Shown one piece after another: positions 26,473-38,179 of a stretch of DNA of 64,000 bases (its first letter is position 1; each line of letters begins with the position of its first letter). Under the pieces are notes generated by a model, which worked only from the letters and a program-made list of their open reading frames with translations, was not told the origin of the DNA and ran no database searches. Location: assembly GCA_026874595.1 (NCBI GenBank), contig CM049310.1, positions 14,360,058 through 14,424,057 of the forward strand, in the 5' to 3' direction. The position numbers and the translations under genes are program-made. The DNA is from Sipunculus nudus (taxonomy: Eukaryota; Annelida; Sipuncula; Golfingiida; Sipunculidae).

Positions 26473-27978
26473 GCGTGTGTGTTTGTGTATACCATTGGCA
26501 AATTCAACCATCCCATGGCCATGTAAATTTACGCACACTGGCGGATAACAGTTTTAAAGACTAGCCAAACCATTCTGACGTTCTTTGATCATTACCATTT
26601 TTATAACCAACCAGCCGTTGTCCTGCGTGAAAAGAACATTACTTTTTCCATTTGACACGAAACGCGCCAGCTGATGGATTGTTTACGTGATACCCTACTA
26701 GTGACATTTCTCCGCAGCAGAGACAAACTAAAAATGTAACTTTTTTAACATTTAAGTATACATCCTATATAGGTGAGTAAAAATTTAAGATACATAATAG
26801 ATATCTGTCACATGCATATTAATCATGAATGGTAAGTCAGTAATATGACCCAGGTTTTGACCTGTGACGTAACCCTAATAGCAAATACATTTTTTGTGTC
26901 GTCATTTTTAAGGCGCCGCCTGAAGAATGTGAACTGACAAGCACAGGTGTTGGCACAGAGCCAGAAACACACGTGACATATGTAACGATCGTTTAGAACA
27001 CATCCACTGCCCGCTACAGATGAACAACAGCTGCAAAAATATTTAAAAAAAACCCCCTGATATGATATCATATTTTTGTCATGTACATTGGACGCAACTT
27101 TCTGGATATAGGTAAACATTCGTGAGCTGTGCGAAATGTATTGATAGAAAGAATGTACCGAGATCGGAGTGATAACAGCATGGCAATAGAAAATGTTTTA
27201 TATATGTTCGGCATTGCTTTGCTTACATCGCAGAAAACAGTTATTCTGAAAATCATGGTAATTATAGTCTGTTCCACACGGGATGTGAATTGAAATTTGG
27301 CGATATATACATAATTTGGTGATATTTATATAATTCGGCAGACAATGTGTCCCTTGACAACAAGGTGGCGAAAAAAAGACAAGATTTTTTAACAAGCATC
27401 TGACACTATGCCTTCAGTCACTGATCAACTTTAGTGTGTAACTGTGTGAGCAAAATTTAGTTTTAAAAGGTGGAAAAGAGTATTACTGCGTCAATATAAT
27501 GTGTTCCATACACAAACCGCGTTGCAAAGCTAAAATGTCGGAGGTAATCTACATGTTATAAATCAGTGGCCTGTATGACAGATATATCACGTGTAAAACT
27601 ATTTGACAATATACAATGGATATACTTGTTGTAATCCCTGGCAGTCACGTGTACCTTAAAAGCATGGAGTAACTACATCAGTTGTTAAATGGCCACATGC
27701 ATCAGACAGAATGGATGGTAGGTAAGTTATTTGCCAGAAGTGATATTGTTTATATCTATTTTCGGAGTTAAGAGGTTATACTTCTTTGATAATATTTGCA
27801 TAAAACTCCTGAAAGTCTAATCTTGTGAATACGTTTAAGTGACGATGTGATATACGATGTATATAAGAAGTGTATCATTATCATTGATGTCATACTTAGT
27901 ACATATTTCAAACATTTAGATAAAGTTAAATTCAGCACAATTCTTCGCATCGAAATGCGCGTTTCTTTGCTAAAATAA

Positions 27979-27981
<3 letters not shown>

Positions 27982-28039
<58 letters not shown>
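27982..28039. repeat. (AT)n microsatellite
   Basis: About 29 AT units. Confidence 0.95.
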
Positions 28040-28043
<4 letters not shown>

Positions 28044-28654
28044 ACCATTTCTAAGGATATACATCCAAAATGATTCCATGACCAACGAGAAATCCTCAGA
28101 CCGGTCAATTCTGAAGCCAGAGGTACTTTACTGATATCTCCCTCGAGACCATGGCTTTAGGATGATGGACCAACGTAAACCGCTTTGTTGCGGACCACAA
28201 GGGCTATAGCTTAGTATTAGAAAACTAAAGTTTAGGACGCCCCAGGCCTCAGCTTATGGATTTCTGATGCTCCCAGGACCTCAGGCCCCATGAGTTCAGA
28301 GATGTACACCAGAGTTTGTGGTTCTGAGCATGTTCTGGGCTTCAGAATTCAGTATTAGATAAGGAAGTTTAATAATGCACGGGACTCCATACCCTAATGT
28401 ATTTACCTTTGACATAAAAAGGTCAGCTCAGAAAGGCCCTATCAGACTATATAAAATTATTAGTGATTTATGTATTCACGGGTTATCTAAGTTCTCATAT
28501 TCCAGGGTTCTTTTGTCCCTTAAATAACAAGTCTGTGGGTTTTGTAGAAAACTCGTATGATTCAACAGGCAAGGCTTGTCAAAAGCACACCTGGAGGAAA
28601 CCAACCAGTCTTCGTCTAATCATCCTAAAAACATGTATATTTTGAAAATGCTAG

Positions 28655-28795
28655 ATCAGAAGCGGATCCAGGGGAGGGGTCCAGGTGGTCCGGAAGCCCC
28701 CCCCCCCCCCTTTTTTTTTTCAGCTGCCACAACCTTATAAGGGGTTTCAGACTATTATTTTGCGGTATTGACTCCCCCCCCCCTTTCCGCACTTG
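28655..28795. repeat. dispersed-repeat end with homopolymers
   Basis: GAAGCGGATCCAGGGGAGGG is followed by C14-T10 and later C9. GGATCC-AGGGG ends of this type are common in animal dispersed repeats. The family cannot be named from this copy. Confidence 0.35.
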
Positions 28796-29072
28796 TGGAC
28801 CGTTACTTTAGTGTGTGTCATTAGTTCTCCTGGGTTTGACCCCTCATTTTCTATCCAGGTGGATGGCTCTAGTAACTGTGAGTATACTACGTTTTGTTAG
28901 TGTTCCAATTACAAAATCAGGTATTTTATTCACTTGAGCAGACTATATCCATTGTATCTATCATTTTGTTTCTTGAGAATCTTGCATAAATTGGTCTGTA
29001 GTTATAAATATTTGACTATTAATGAATATACATTAGGAAGACCTTTTAAGACACCTTGTTTTCACCCTACAG

Positions 29073-29140
29073 ACCTTATGTCAAGACGAGCAAAAGAGGA
29101 AGCAGATATAGAGAGCATTAGTTCAGTGGACAGTCACTAA
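29073..29140 (+). CDS. candidate terminal coding exon (partial, weak)
   Basis: A pyrimidine-rich tract ending CCCTACAG (AG at 29071-29072) is followed by an open frame to TAA at 29138-29140. The peptide is hydrophilic and acidic (LMSRRAKEEADIESISSVDS), like the cytoplasmic tail of a larger protein. The intron would be phase 1. An AATAAA lies downstream at 29414-29419. No upstream exon could be identified and the exon is only 68 bp, so chance is a real alternative. Confidence 0.3.
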
Positions 29141-29413
29141 GATTCAAATTAACTAAACCTAGAGTAATTAGTTACATGACTGGCCGGATAGGGGACAAAG
29201 GGAGGCGCCTAGTTGTGTCTTTATTATCGCCCATATGGTGAATACGTGGGTTCTTTTACGCATGGAATTCTAGTAATTTTTCCCCAAGCTTTGGTTTAGA
29301 TGAATAGACTAAATTCTACGGCAAAGGTCATACAAGGAACTGCACTGCAACGACCATTCATCCGATTTTATTGTTTTAAACATAGGGTAATCTTAGACTA
29401 TGAATAAGGAATT

Positions 29414-29419
29414 AATAAA
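29414..29419 (+). terminator. candidate poly(A) signal AATAAA
   Basis: It lies 274 bp after the stop of the candidate exon ending at 29140. AATAAA is frequent by chance in AT-rich DNA. Confidence 0.2.
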
Positions 29420-29900
29420 CATAATATATGTACATAATACATGTGAACGTACAAACCTAAGTTTAAATCACATCTCTATGGTATCTATTTATTTCCTGTA
29501 CAGCTTACGAGTCGATTTTCGTCGACGTAATCAGTGCCAGCCAATCTTGCATGCGGTCAGGATTTCACCAGACATGTAGGGGATTTACCAATATGTCGAA
29601 TAATGGTGGTATCTTTCAGCGTATGGTGGGTGATTTTAAAAAGTATACAAACTTATCTGTAGGTTGTTTATATTATTATTTATTATTTTAAGTGACAGCG
29701 TACCTATACGCCATGAGAAGCTGTCCATAAATGACGATAATCTTTAACGAACCTTAGTGCGGTTCCCGATAGTATATATTATGCCACTCTGACATGCGGG
29801 TAGACTCGAGATCTTATATCAGAGAGACACAATGCCCCTAGTTAAAACAAGACAAAAGGATCCGTTGATCCATTTAACGTTAAAACACCGCCCCAGCGTT

Positions 29901-29910
29901 TATATAAATA
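29901..29910 (+). promoter_or_regulatory. candidate TATA box TATATAAATA
   Basis: It lies in a locally GC-richer stretch (29880-30080) that has no open frame. Start-site use cannot be judged. Confidence 0.2.
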
Positions 29911-30911
29911 AAGAACAGACGCGGTTAGGTCATGACTTCGCCGGAGAGTTGGTCTTTAGTAAAGAGTACTTCAGTCATTAAGACCCGGTGTAGTTTTCAG
30001 AGCAATAGAGTTAAGGAGTCTGTCAAGATAGGGTGGAGTCGCCGTTTCATCTTGTATCGTGCTTGGCGTTTAAAGTGAAAAACTGGCCAACGCAATGAGC
30101 TTTAACTTCTTTCAGTGTAAATAGCAAAGGGAGAGCGGACGGGGGGGGGGCATCATCACAGTTTTACCGTACTTTAAGGCAAAACTGGCCGGTTGACATA
30201 TTACAACCACTGGATCAAAATAGCAATCAATTACTAATAAACTAATAATTTGGTCAGTTGAATGAATTTTAAAAAAAAATTGTCCATGCATTACTACTAT
30301 AAAGAACCAGTCGTCGAATGAATGACAGGCACTAATTGCTTTAGAAATCTGTCATCAGCACCAACATATTGTTTTGAAAATAAGATTAGTGAATAAACAA
30401 TGACACTCTGCTGGTAAACAGTTGTTTATAATAACCGCTTATTCCAGAAATGTAAACCAATTCGAAAAGTCCTTTTAGATAATACAAAATCTTTAATATA
30501 TGTGTTCAGTATTTCATCAATATTTCATTCATTTTCTTCAAACCTTACCCTCGAAACGACTTGTTATTTCTGTATTGACAATGTCCTATAATGGTCATCC
30601 ATGGTCTTTGCTGAGTTTCCATAATTGAGAGCATATGCGAGGATTGCGAGATTGCTTTTGTCTTACCTTAGTTAAAAAAGTTTATTTATAGTTTATTTAA
30701 AGTAGCTTGGGAATACGTTCAGTCACATAACTCTTGTCGAATGAACAGGCATATATACATATAACATAACAAAACAACTGATTTGTGACATCACAAGATG
30801 TCTATTGATTCTGGCGATTGGCTGTCGCTGGCGTGACCTGACACAGAATAGGCGCCTCCGCCACGTTGCTGCCGGAGTGATATAGACCACTTGACGTTGC
30901 TGCCTGTAGCT

Positions 30912-30918
30912 TATAAAG
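30912..30918 (+). promoter_or_regulatory. candidate TATA box TATAAAG
   Basis: It is followed about 70 bp later by a purine-rich GAGCGAGAG|GTAGGG donor-like site. It may be the start of a non-coding first exon. Confidence 0.2.
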
Positions 30919-31930
30919 ACCACATGAGCTGGGAACTGACTACAGACACGCTGTTGGTTTCATGTCGTTTGGGTGAAGGAGAGCGAGAGGTAGGGGAATT
31001 TTCTTGTACAATTTTTATAATCCGAGTTATTATTGTATTGCTAACCTTCGCATTAGTTGGTGTAAGTGTAGAAAAAAATAGGGTTAATATGCTGGCTTGG
31101 CTTTAACTTGATAAATTGATCTTTGGCGTTTGTATAGGTGAGCTTTCATTCAAGTTCGCATACGTGCTATGTGTTCCTCGTGAATGGCTTACCTTTCTTT
31201 ATGTTATTATATTTTTCTGAGTGTAAATAATTAGAATAGACTTATACTGGTTAGGAAATCATGATAAGGATTTTATAAAGGTGAGTGTATATAAAAAGTT
31301 TAGGTATGACCGAGGCATAGGTTTTCCGACTGCCGTACAATTTGTGGCGAAAAGCAAAATCTACAAGAACATCAGAGGAAGATTAACGCATATCTTAAGT
31401 CAGGTTTCATCGTTATAATTTATAATAATTTGTTATTATTTTAAATGTTTTGTTATTGTCTGTAAATGGCTTAAAATTATAACATGCGTATTTTTAAAGC
31501 CAGCTATTCACCTGCCTTTTTTCACGCGATTTCTGGCTTAATCTGCGTACATATTAATGCACTGTAGGTGATTACCGGCACAAAAGGCTCTAATATCGCT
31601 ACTGTGGTTGAAGTATGAGCTAGTTTATCGGCAAGCTGTAAGTAAACACGATACATGTGCTCATGTAAACAAACACGTATTAATTGGTTGATTACACATG
31701 TGCGGAAGATGAAAGGTCTTTGAAAATATACTAAGCAATGCATATTTTATCATTGTGAAAAAACTCTGATTTGTCGCGAGGTGTCCTTGTTGGACGTGTT
31801 TTTATTACGACCCCCCCCCCCAACTGTGCAAAGTGGGATCTGGGAATTTTGGCTTATTACCATAAATAGGTCCAAGGGATTATCATTATTGAACAGACAT
31901 TAGATATCGGAAAAGGCCCTTTAAAGATAG

Positions 31931-31980
<50 letters not shown>

Positions 31981-32017
31981 TATATACATATATATATATA
32001 TATTTATATATATATTT
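31931..32017. repeat. (TA)n-rich simple repeat
   Basis: A TA array broken by ACATATA and TTTTATA interruptions. Confidence 0.9.
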
Positions 32018-32095
32018 TTATATATGCATAATATGGGTTATTATATGTATCAAAATGACTATAAATAACCTAATAATTGAAATTCGATATGTGTC

Positions 32096-32098
<3 letters not shown>

Positions 32099-32152
<54 letters not shown>
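32099..32152. repeat. (AT)n microsatellite
   Basis: About 26 AT units, 82 bp after the previous array. Confidence 0.95.
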
Positions 32153-32155
<3 letters not shown>

Positions 32156-34539
32156 GAATATGCAGAAAACACAATGTTCAATAATTAGATTATATTTTAT
32201 ATCCTTATAACCACGCTTGGTGTTAACCGACAATTTTAGCACACGCGTTCGAAAGTGTTATAAAAATAGATTATCCATGACACACAACCCTGTTGTTCAG
32301 CGAAGCTCTGTCATTATACAACCCATCCTCACGCAAACATTAAGTCAGCAACTACTTACTTTTAATTATTATAATTGGGAGAGACTCGTGCTTCGTGACA
32401 GGAAATGGATCGGACGAATCAATGCCCTGTGGTGGACGGGCTTTTGCTTCAGGCCTATGTCATTATAAATTCTTCAGTTAAAGGGCAAATGATTTAAACT
32501 GCAATGAGCTCGAACAGGTGCAAGAGACTTTCTGTACTCACAGTGTCTGATAAAAGCAATATAAATGTTTACATTTAACCTAAGCTGATTGCCATTAATT
32601 ATGTTAATTCTCTTATCCACATTTTGAGTGGCCACACAGTGTATCTGATTATATTTGAACATCTGGTGCAAGAATGCTTAACGCTATTACGCTGCAAGAA
32701 TGCGCAATGCACTGACATTATATCTGATCTTTATAATTAACTATTAAGGGCATACACTAAAATAGAATGGCAGATAGTTATTGCTGACCAGTGGGCAAAA
32801 ATACTCTGCATCATGAGTTGTAAGTTCAAATCAGTTGCATTCCGCGTCACATACCGAACATGTTGCAGTCATTGCCACATTATAACAATTATAAAAATAT
32901 AGCTACATTTATAGAGCCATGCATTCTGCAAAAATAACGACCTTCATTCATTTAGAAGAATCAGTCCCAACTTAAATGAAGATTACAGGCTTATCATCAT
33001 TGTATGTCTGTACTGGGTCAATAAATGAAGAGTGCAATATTAATCTTTAGCCCGATATTATATACTGGAGTAGAGTGTATCCATGAAAACGCGCATAAAA
33101 CTATATCAGTGCGTGGCAACAAGTACCAGATATATATATTATGAGGTGAAGGAAATGAGTGTCCATGGTTTGATTAATATTTCTGACTGATTTAAGCTAC
33201 GATGAGCTAGACCGGGAGCCAGGCGACGCCTTCATAGGAAGATGATATTTCCTGATAACGGCCATTTGATATCCACATATACATGAAAGACGTCAGGGCC
33301 AGCACTTGTGATGTAGTTTCTCTGACTGTTATATGCGCTGTTAGACAAAGTATCCGATTCTGTTTGATCATCTGACGCAAGATATAATCAACGATAAATG
33401 CTATCAAAATGTCAGAATAATATCATCAGACTGGCTTATCATCAGACCTGATGGTTTAGAGGGCAGCCCCGGAAAGGTTGTGTTCGGAACTTTTAGTTTG
33501 TAATAGTTATACCTCTGGACCAAAGCCAAACAGTTATATATACAAACGATATGAATGCATTAAAAATTAAATTTCAAATTTAATAAAAAAAAAGAACAAG
33601 TATTTTATGTTTTACATATACACGTACTTTCAAATGATCAATACCGTAGTGCCAGTGGCCATTTTGTACAACTGGTAGGTATGATCATGTGACTTATTCA
33701 GCAACTGCTGACTCGAGACATTCAGACCCAATATGGAAAGAGATCTGGGACGACGGCATTGTAAATCCACTGCGTAAGAAGTGTAGGGCAAAGTGACATG
33801 TCACACTCTTCCGATTTTAGTTGGTCGTAATTGCGTAGGGACCTAATCACTGTTCCAGTTGCCCTAAAATCGGGAGTTCGGAACAGAAAAGTCGACCGAC
33901 CAAACAATTCGGACGACTTTGGATCTTTAGACAACATAGATAAGCGGTCGATACCCCGAACTTGGTAGACACGAATATCGTCTCAAAAGTTCAATTAACA
34001 TTCCGCTTCAAAACACAAGACACATGAAGGGTGGTAATGAACCTTGCCACACAGACGAATGACAGTTTCTCGATAGATCGGGCTATTAGCGTTCCTGTGC
34101 ACTTTATATTCAGTAGTTCAGTTGAAGAAACGTGTCCTGAAAAGGATATAGCTTGCGACGCGATTTTAGGTAATTAAAAACACATGTATCTATGTATATG
34201 TATGTGACCTAGAATTTTTTTTAAATTTACATTTTATTGTTTAATAAAAATCTGTGGCACAAATTCTTTTGGGGCAAGATATTGATTTAGCTAATTATAA
34301 AATAATAGTATTACAGGTGCAGTTTTCTAAAAGAGATTATAGGAAAGCAACGTTTGAAAATTAAATTACTTTGTTTGTAGTATGTTAGGGACCTTCGAGC
34401 ACAAAATGAATCAACAGCAGCATGTTTAAAGTAGGACCCAAGGGGAAGTAGGAGAACGAAATTCATGCCATCATTATTTTACACAAATCAGGAATGTGAT
34501 TTCATTTGTATTATATACACTTTGAACACATTTTACTCA

Positions 34540-34552
34540 AACACACACACAA

Positions 34553-34614
<62 letters not shown>
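34540..34614. repeat. compound (CA)n(TA)n microsatellite
   Basis: About 15 CA units are followed by about 21 TA units. Confidence 0.95.
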
Positions 34615-34617
<3 letters not shown>

Positions 34618-34757
34618 GCGTGTTGCCGTGTTAATCTCTCAGTGTATAGATAAAAGGATGATGACGCCTTAGTGTTGACTAACTGATTATTTCTTTCACG
34701 AGCTTTCAAAGCTTAGAGCTCCTTCATCAGGTATCAAGTTGAAAGGTATAATATCGG

Positions 34758-34760
<3 letters not shown>
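34615..34760 (-). mobile_element. Penelope/hammerhead-like fragment between microsatellites
   Basis: This 146-bp segment is bounded on both sides by (TA)n arrays. On the minus strand it carries CTGATGA (34724-34730), then a possible 5-bp stem GAGCT/AGCTC, then GAAA (34694-34697). That is the order of the conserved core of a type I hammerhead ribozyme, as described for Penelope-like retroelements. Stem II has a G-G mismatch next to the core, and I could not find a convincing stem I or cleavage triplet. It may be a decayed ribozyme or merely a repeat end with the common CCTGATGAAGG motif. Confidence 0.3.

Positions 34761-34815
<55 letters not shown>
34761..34815. repeat. (TA)n microsatellite
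   Basis: About 27 TA units, immediately after the Penelope-like fragment. Confidence 0.95.
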
Positions 34816-34820
<5 letters not shown>

Positions 34821-35200
34821 ATTAACGATTTCTAATGACTATAATGAATGGTAAAGTGTGATGGATCTGTGATTGGCTACTCTGAATTTGTACCATGTTG
34901 ACCCAGGTTCCGAGTGCGGCATTGTTATTCTACGCATAATGCTAGGTTATGAGTGTCCCGGTTATGTTGAGTTCATGTCCTCTGGCACATTAATGGTTTG
35001 AAGTTCATAATGGTCATCGGCTTAATGCTGCTGATGAATGACGACTAGTGTAGTGGCGATCAGGTTTTGCAAGTCCATAATTATGAAAAGAGTTAATCCA
35101 TACATAAAATATTAAATGATATATTAAATAGTCAATGTGAGAAAGTTAACGTACAAGTTGCTGATGTTTGTGGTTCACTTGATATTACTATTGTGTGTAA

Positions 35201-35656
35201 AGCCCCTTTCACACACTCATGGATAGCATCACGGATCATCCCGGATCATCGTTCCGGGATCACCCGTGTTAACTCCGGCATCATCCGTGTTAACTCCAGC
35301 ATCATCCGTGTTAACTCCGGCATCATCCGTGTTAACTACGGCATCACCGTGTAGGCATCCGGGGTGATCCTTGGCATGTGAGACGGCATGTTCGGAGAAA
35401 CAATTAAACCTACGCAATTTTTCGTCCCGGAGTACACGGATTAAAAATGGTCCGTATCACACTTTGTTGACACCGTGCACCTCCGTGTAGCTTCGTATCA
35501 AGATCGGCATCTTCCAACCATGCTCCGGGATGATTCGTGTTGCTATCCGTGAATGTTTGAAAGCCCCATAAACGAAATAGCGCTGCAGTCCTCAAAACAC
35601 CATGGATTAAAGTCCGGGATTGTCCGGTGGTTATCCATGAATGTGTGAAAACCCCA
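35201..35656. mobile_element. Harbinger-like MITE with TAA target duplication
   Basis: Left end AGCCCCTTTCACACACTCAT and the reverse complement of the right end (TGGGGTTTTCACACATTCAT) match over about 25 bp, with TTTCACACA-TCATGGATA shared. TAA flanks both ends (35198-35200 and 35657-35659). A 3-bp TWA duplication and GC-rich ends with TTTCACAC are typical of PIF/Harbinger-derived MITEs. The interior is non-coding and rich in CACGGATCATCC-like words. A second copy of the right terminus, also followed by TAA, lies at 35547-35571, so the element may be composite. Confidence 0.65.
35260..35357. repeat. 21-bp tandem repeat inside the MITE, 4.7 copies
   Basis: Unit TCATCCGTGTTAACTCCGGC plus A starts at 35260, 35281, 35302 and 35323, with a partial fifth unit. 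Units differ by one or two bases. The NTDDAGV repeat peptide on the minus strand is a by-product. Confidence 0.9.
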
Positions 35657-35874
35657 TAAGCCTGAGAGGAGATCACACAACACGGTGGTATCAGTGGCGG
35701 GAATGTGCACGTTTGCAAGAGGAATGACAACAACAAATATTGGAACTAAAATTGATTGACAAATTTGAAACTATAAGAAAAGAGTTAAATCGCGATGCCG
35801 GTTTCATGGCGCATTACAGACACTGAGGCCTACAATAATATTAATAGCACCCCCCCCCCCTATCGATAATGACG

Positions 35875-35882
35875 TGACGTCA
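35875..35882. promoter_or_regulatory. CRE octamer TGACGTCA
   Basis: Perfect cAMP response element, preceded by a second TGACGT half-site (overlapping GACGTGACGTCA). Confidence 0.35.
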
Positions 35883-35889
35883 AACATAA

Positions 35890-35962
35890 AAAAAGTATGT
35901 TTGCAAAACTCTATATGAAAATTTGACAGAAGCCAAAATTTAGACATAACCGTATACACTAT
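35890..35962. repeat. dispersed repeat, copy 1
   Basis: Shares AAA-GTATGTTTGCAAAA, a TATATG-AAATT segment, ACAGAA and CCGTATACACTAT, in the same order, with 37512-37575. Both copies translate on the minus strand to a similar peptide (FCKHTFF), but flanks are not coding. The family is unknown. Confidence 0.5.
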
Positions 35963-37511
35963 TATTTCCTTTGACACAATTTTTTGTCCAATTACGTTTA
36001 AGTTTCTCACGTGTACAGGCCTGTAATAGACAATTAGCTATACTCATTTGGCACTGCTATCAAACAGAAATGCAAAGTAGAGGTAATAAGCTTTTCCAAA
36101 AAGTATGATAGTATTTGCCACGTTTATGATACCGAAATTCCAAAATTGGCCTACTGGTTTGTAGAATAATACCGGCCTAAGATTTCTTAAAATCATTTAA
36201 AATTGAAAACATGACCAAGATCCATTCACACCTTCAGACCGCCTATAGTTCTCTGGTCCTGTGGAAATACTTTATTTACAGCCAGTCACTTTACAGCAAC
36301 TGAAGGTGTACGTGTTTTTTTTTTATTTTTGCGTCGATTACCGGTATGATAAGGGAGAGGACCACCATAACCTGTCAGCGGGCACCTGCTGGTTTTTCCC
36401 GTATAGCCGTCAGAAAACTCCCTGCTTGTCACGCATGTTGCGTTATTAAGGCCCTGGTTTCTTTCGTTACTGGTGTTGTCACCCGTGAGGGCTGAGCGGC
36501 TGCAAAATGATGGGCCGCAGGATGCCGCGCTTGTTTCTATCAAATAAACAGGTCACATTTGCTGAATTTTGCCTTTTAACAAACAATAACGTTAGTAATT
36601 TGTGTGTGTGTGAAAATGACCGAAGACAATTAAGGGCTTAAGTTATTATTATTACATTATTTAATATTATTTTATATTATATTATATATGTATTATATAA
36701 TAAGCATCATAACCTCCACGATAATCATGATTCGACCCGTGGCTCATTACATATGCAAATTAGTCATATAATTATTGTATAACTATTGTTCATTCAATGG
36801 ACAACTAAAGGAGAAGACCAATTACACAAGTAAGTGGAAAAACAATTTAATCACAATTCATACTAGTATATGCTTATAAATTACATTCAATTAAAAAAAT
36901 TCAAATAATCATTGCTATTCCCATTGAAATATAAATGCCAATGTAATTTTATTTGCAAGTTAGTGAATAAATGAATGTAATACCGCTAATAAGTGAATTA
37001 TCAAGCAACTGTTTCCGTCATGATGTTCTTATGAAAAGACGCTACTTTAATATCGATAATTTGTCTAATTTGCATAATTAATCTGCATTTTATCATTTAA
37101 AAAAATAAAAGATTTTATTTTAACGTACGTTATATCTTATCAATTTTGAATGTTTTGTACCCGAAATACTTTCTTTCTATAAAAAGCAAAATTATCAATA
37201 GATTTATTTATTATATATATATATATAATTTCACTAATTAATTCAAATATGCAAATTTATGCATTATCTAAAAAAAATATGTTCAATACAACATTTATGT
37301 AAGCAGAAACTGATTCTACAGGGAAAATTTTTCCTAGAATCAACCAAAAAAAGTTTTGAGGATTATCAAAATGTTCTTGCCTACCCCTGTCTAAAATATG
37401 GATTTTTGAGTGATATATATCCCCGGTTTTAAAATGGCCGCCATGCATCAAAGATGGCAGAAGAAAAAATGCATACATTGATTTTTGGTTATATTATGAT
37501 CTAAAGTTATG

Positions 37512-37575
37512 AAAAATGTATGTTTGCAAAAAATTATATGCAAATTCCACAGAATGACACATCCGTATACACTAT
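37512..37575. repeat. dispersed repeat, copy 2
   Basis: Second copy of the repeat at 35890-35962, same orientation, 1.6 kb away. Confidence 0.5.
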
Positions 37576-37859
37576 AGGGACATGGCATCAACAATGACAA
37601 CATGTTAGCTTTCACTGGTCCTATCTTGACTCTAAGTACGGTAAATGAAAGCACAAAAGTTACAGTTTGTGTTATAGTCATTTCAGGTTTGCATTTAAAA
37701 AAATCAAGGCCAAAATGCCCACTAATACTTCGTTCTGTCGCGGAGGTTCCCGTGTGCATGAAATGTCCCCGAAATTACTCTTCACATTTATGAACAAGAC
37801 AAATAAATATTTCTAAAAAGCGAGGGGACGCTCTTGTAACCCGGCACTAACGCAGAAAA

Positions 37860-37867
37860 TGACGTCA
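37860..37867. promoter_or_regulatory. CRE octamer TGACGTCA
   Basis: Perfect cAMP response element. No gene is recognised next to it. Confidence 0.35.
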
Positions 37868-38124
37868 TCAGCCGCGTCCATGCCTGTTTAAGAAAGAACA
37901 TAATTTATTGTAGGGAAACATGTACTTTTAGATCCATTGACAGCAAAACATTAAGTTACCGCTTAAATTGTTTGCATTCAATTTTTCTATATATTGCAAT
38001 TATGAATATGCAAATTGTTAATCAGGTCATCAAAGGTCATAATTTCACTGAACAGGAACACTATGCGTGGGCCTTTTGATTACCGTTTTTAATCAATTTC
38101 CGATAAAAAATGAAATTAAACTTG

Positions 38125-38128
<4 letters not shown>

Positions 38129-38177
<49 letters not shown>
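38129..38177. repeat. (AT)n microsatellite
   Basis: About 24 AT units. Confidence 0.95.

Positions 38178-38179
<2 letters not shown>

Larger units (their letters stand above)
24255..28943. other. intergenic, no supported gene
   Basis: No coding region is recognised. It contains two (AT)n arrays, a DR1-like pair AGGTCAAAGGTCG at 24859-24871 and a G/C-homopolymer block at 28655-28790 that looks like the end of a dispersed repeat (GCGGATCCAGGGG followed by C14 and T10). Confidence 0.55.
29141..34539. other. intergenic, candidate promoter signals only
   Basis: No coding region is recognised. A TATATAAATA box lies at 29901-29910 and a TATAAAG box at 30912-30918. Strong donor-like sequences follow at 31138 (ATAG|GTGAGC) and 31281 (AAAG|GTGAGT). 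These could mark a 5' non-coding exon of a distant gene such as the GPCR 13 kb downstream, but nothing links them. Three long AT-rich simple repeats lie at 31931-32151. Confidence 0.4.

Noticed and set aside
35229-35417. Repeat protein (NTDDAGV units)
   Set aside because: A by-product of the 21-bp tandem repeat inside the MITE; no start context or flanking coding signal.
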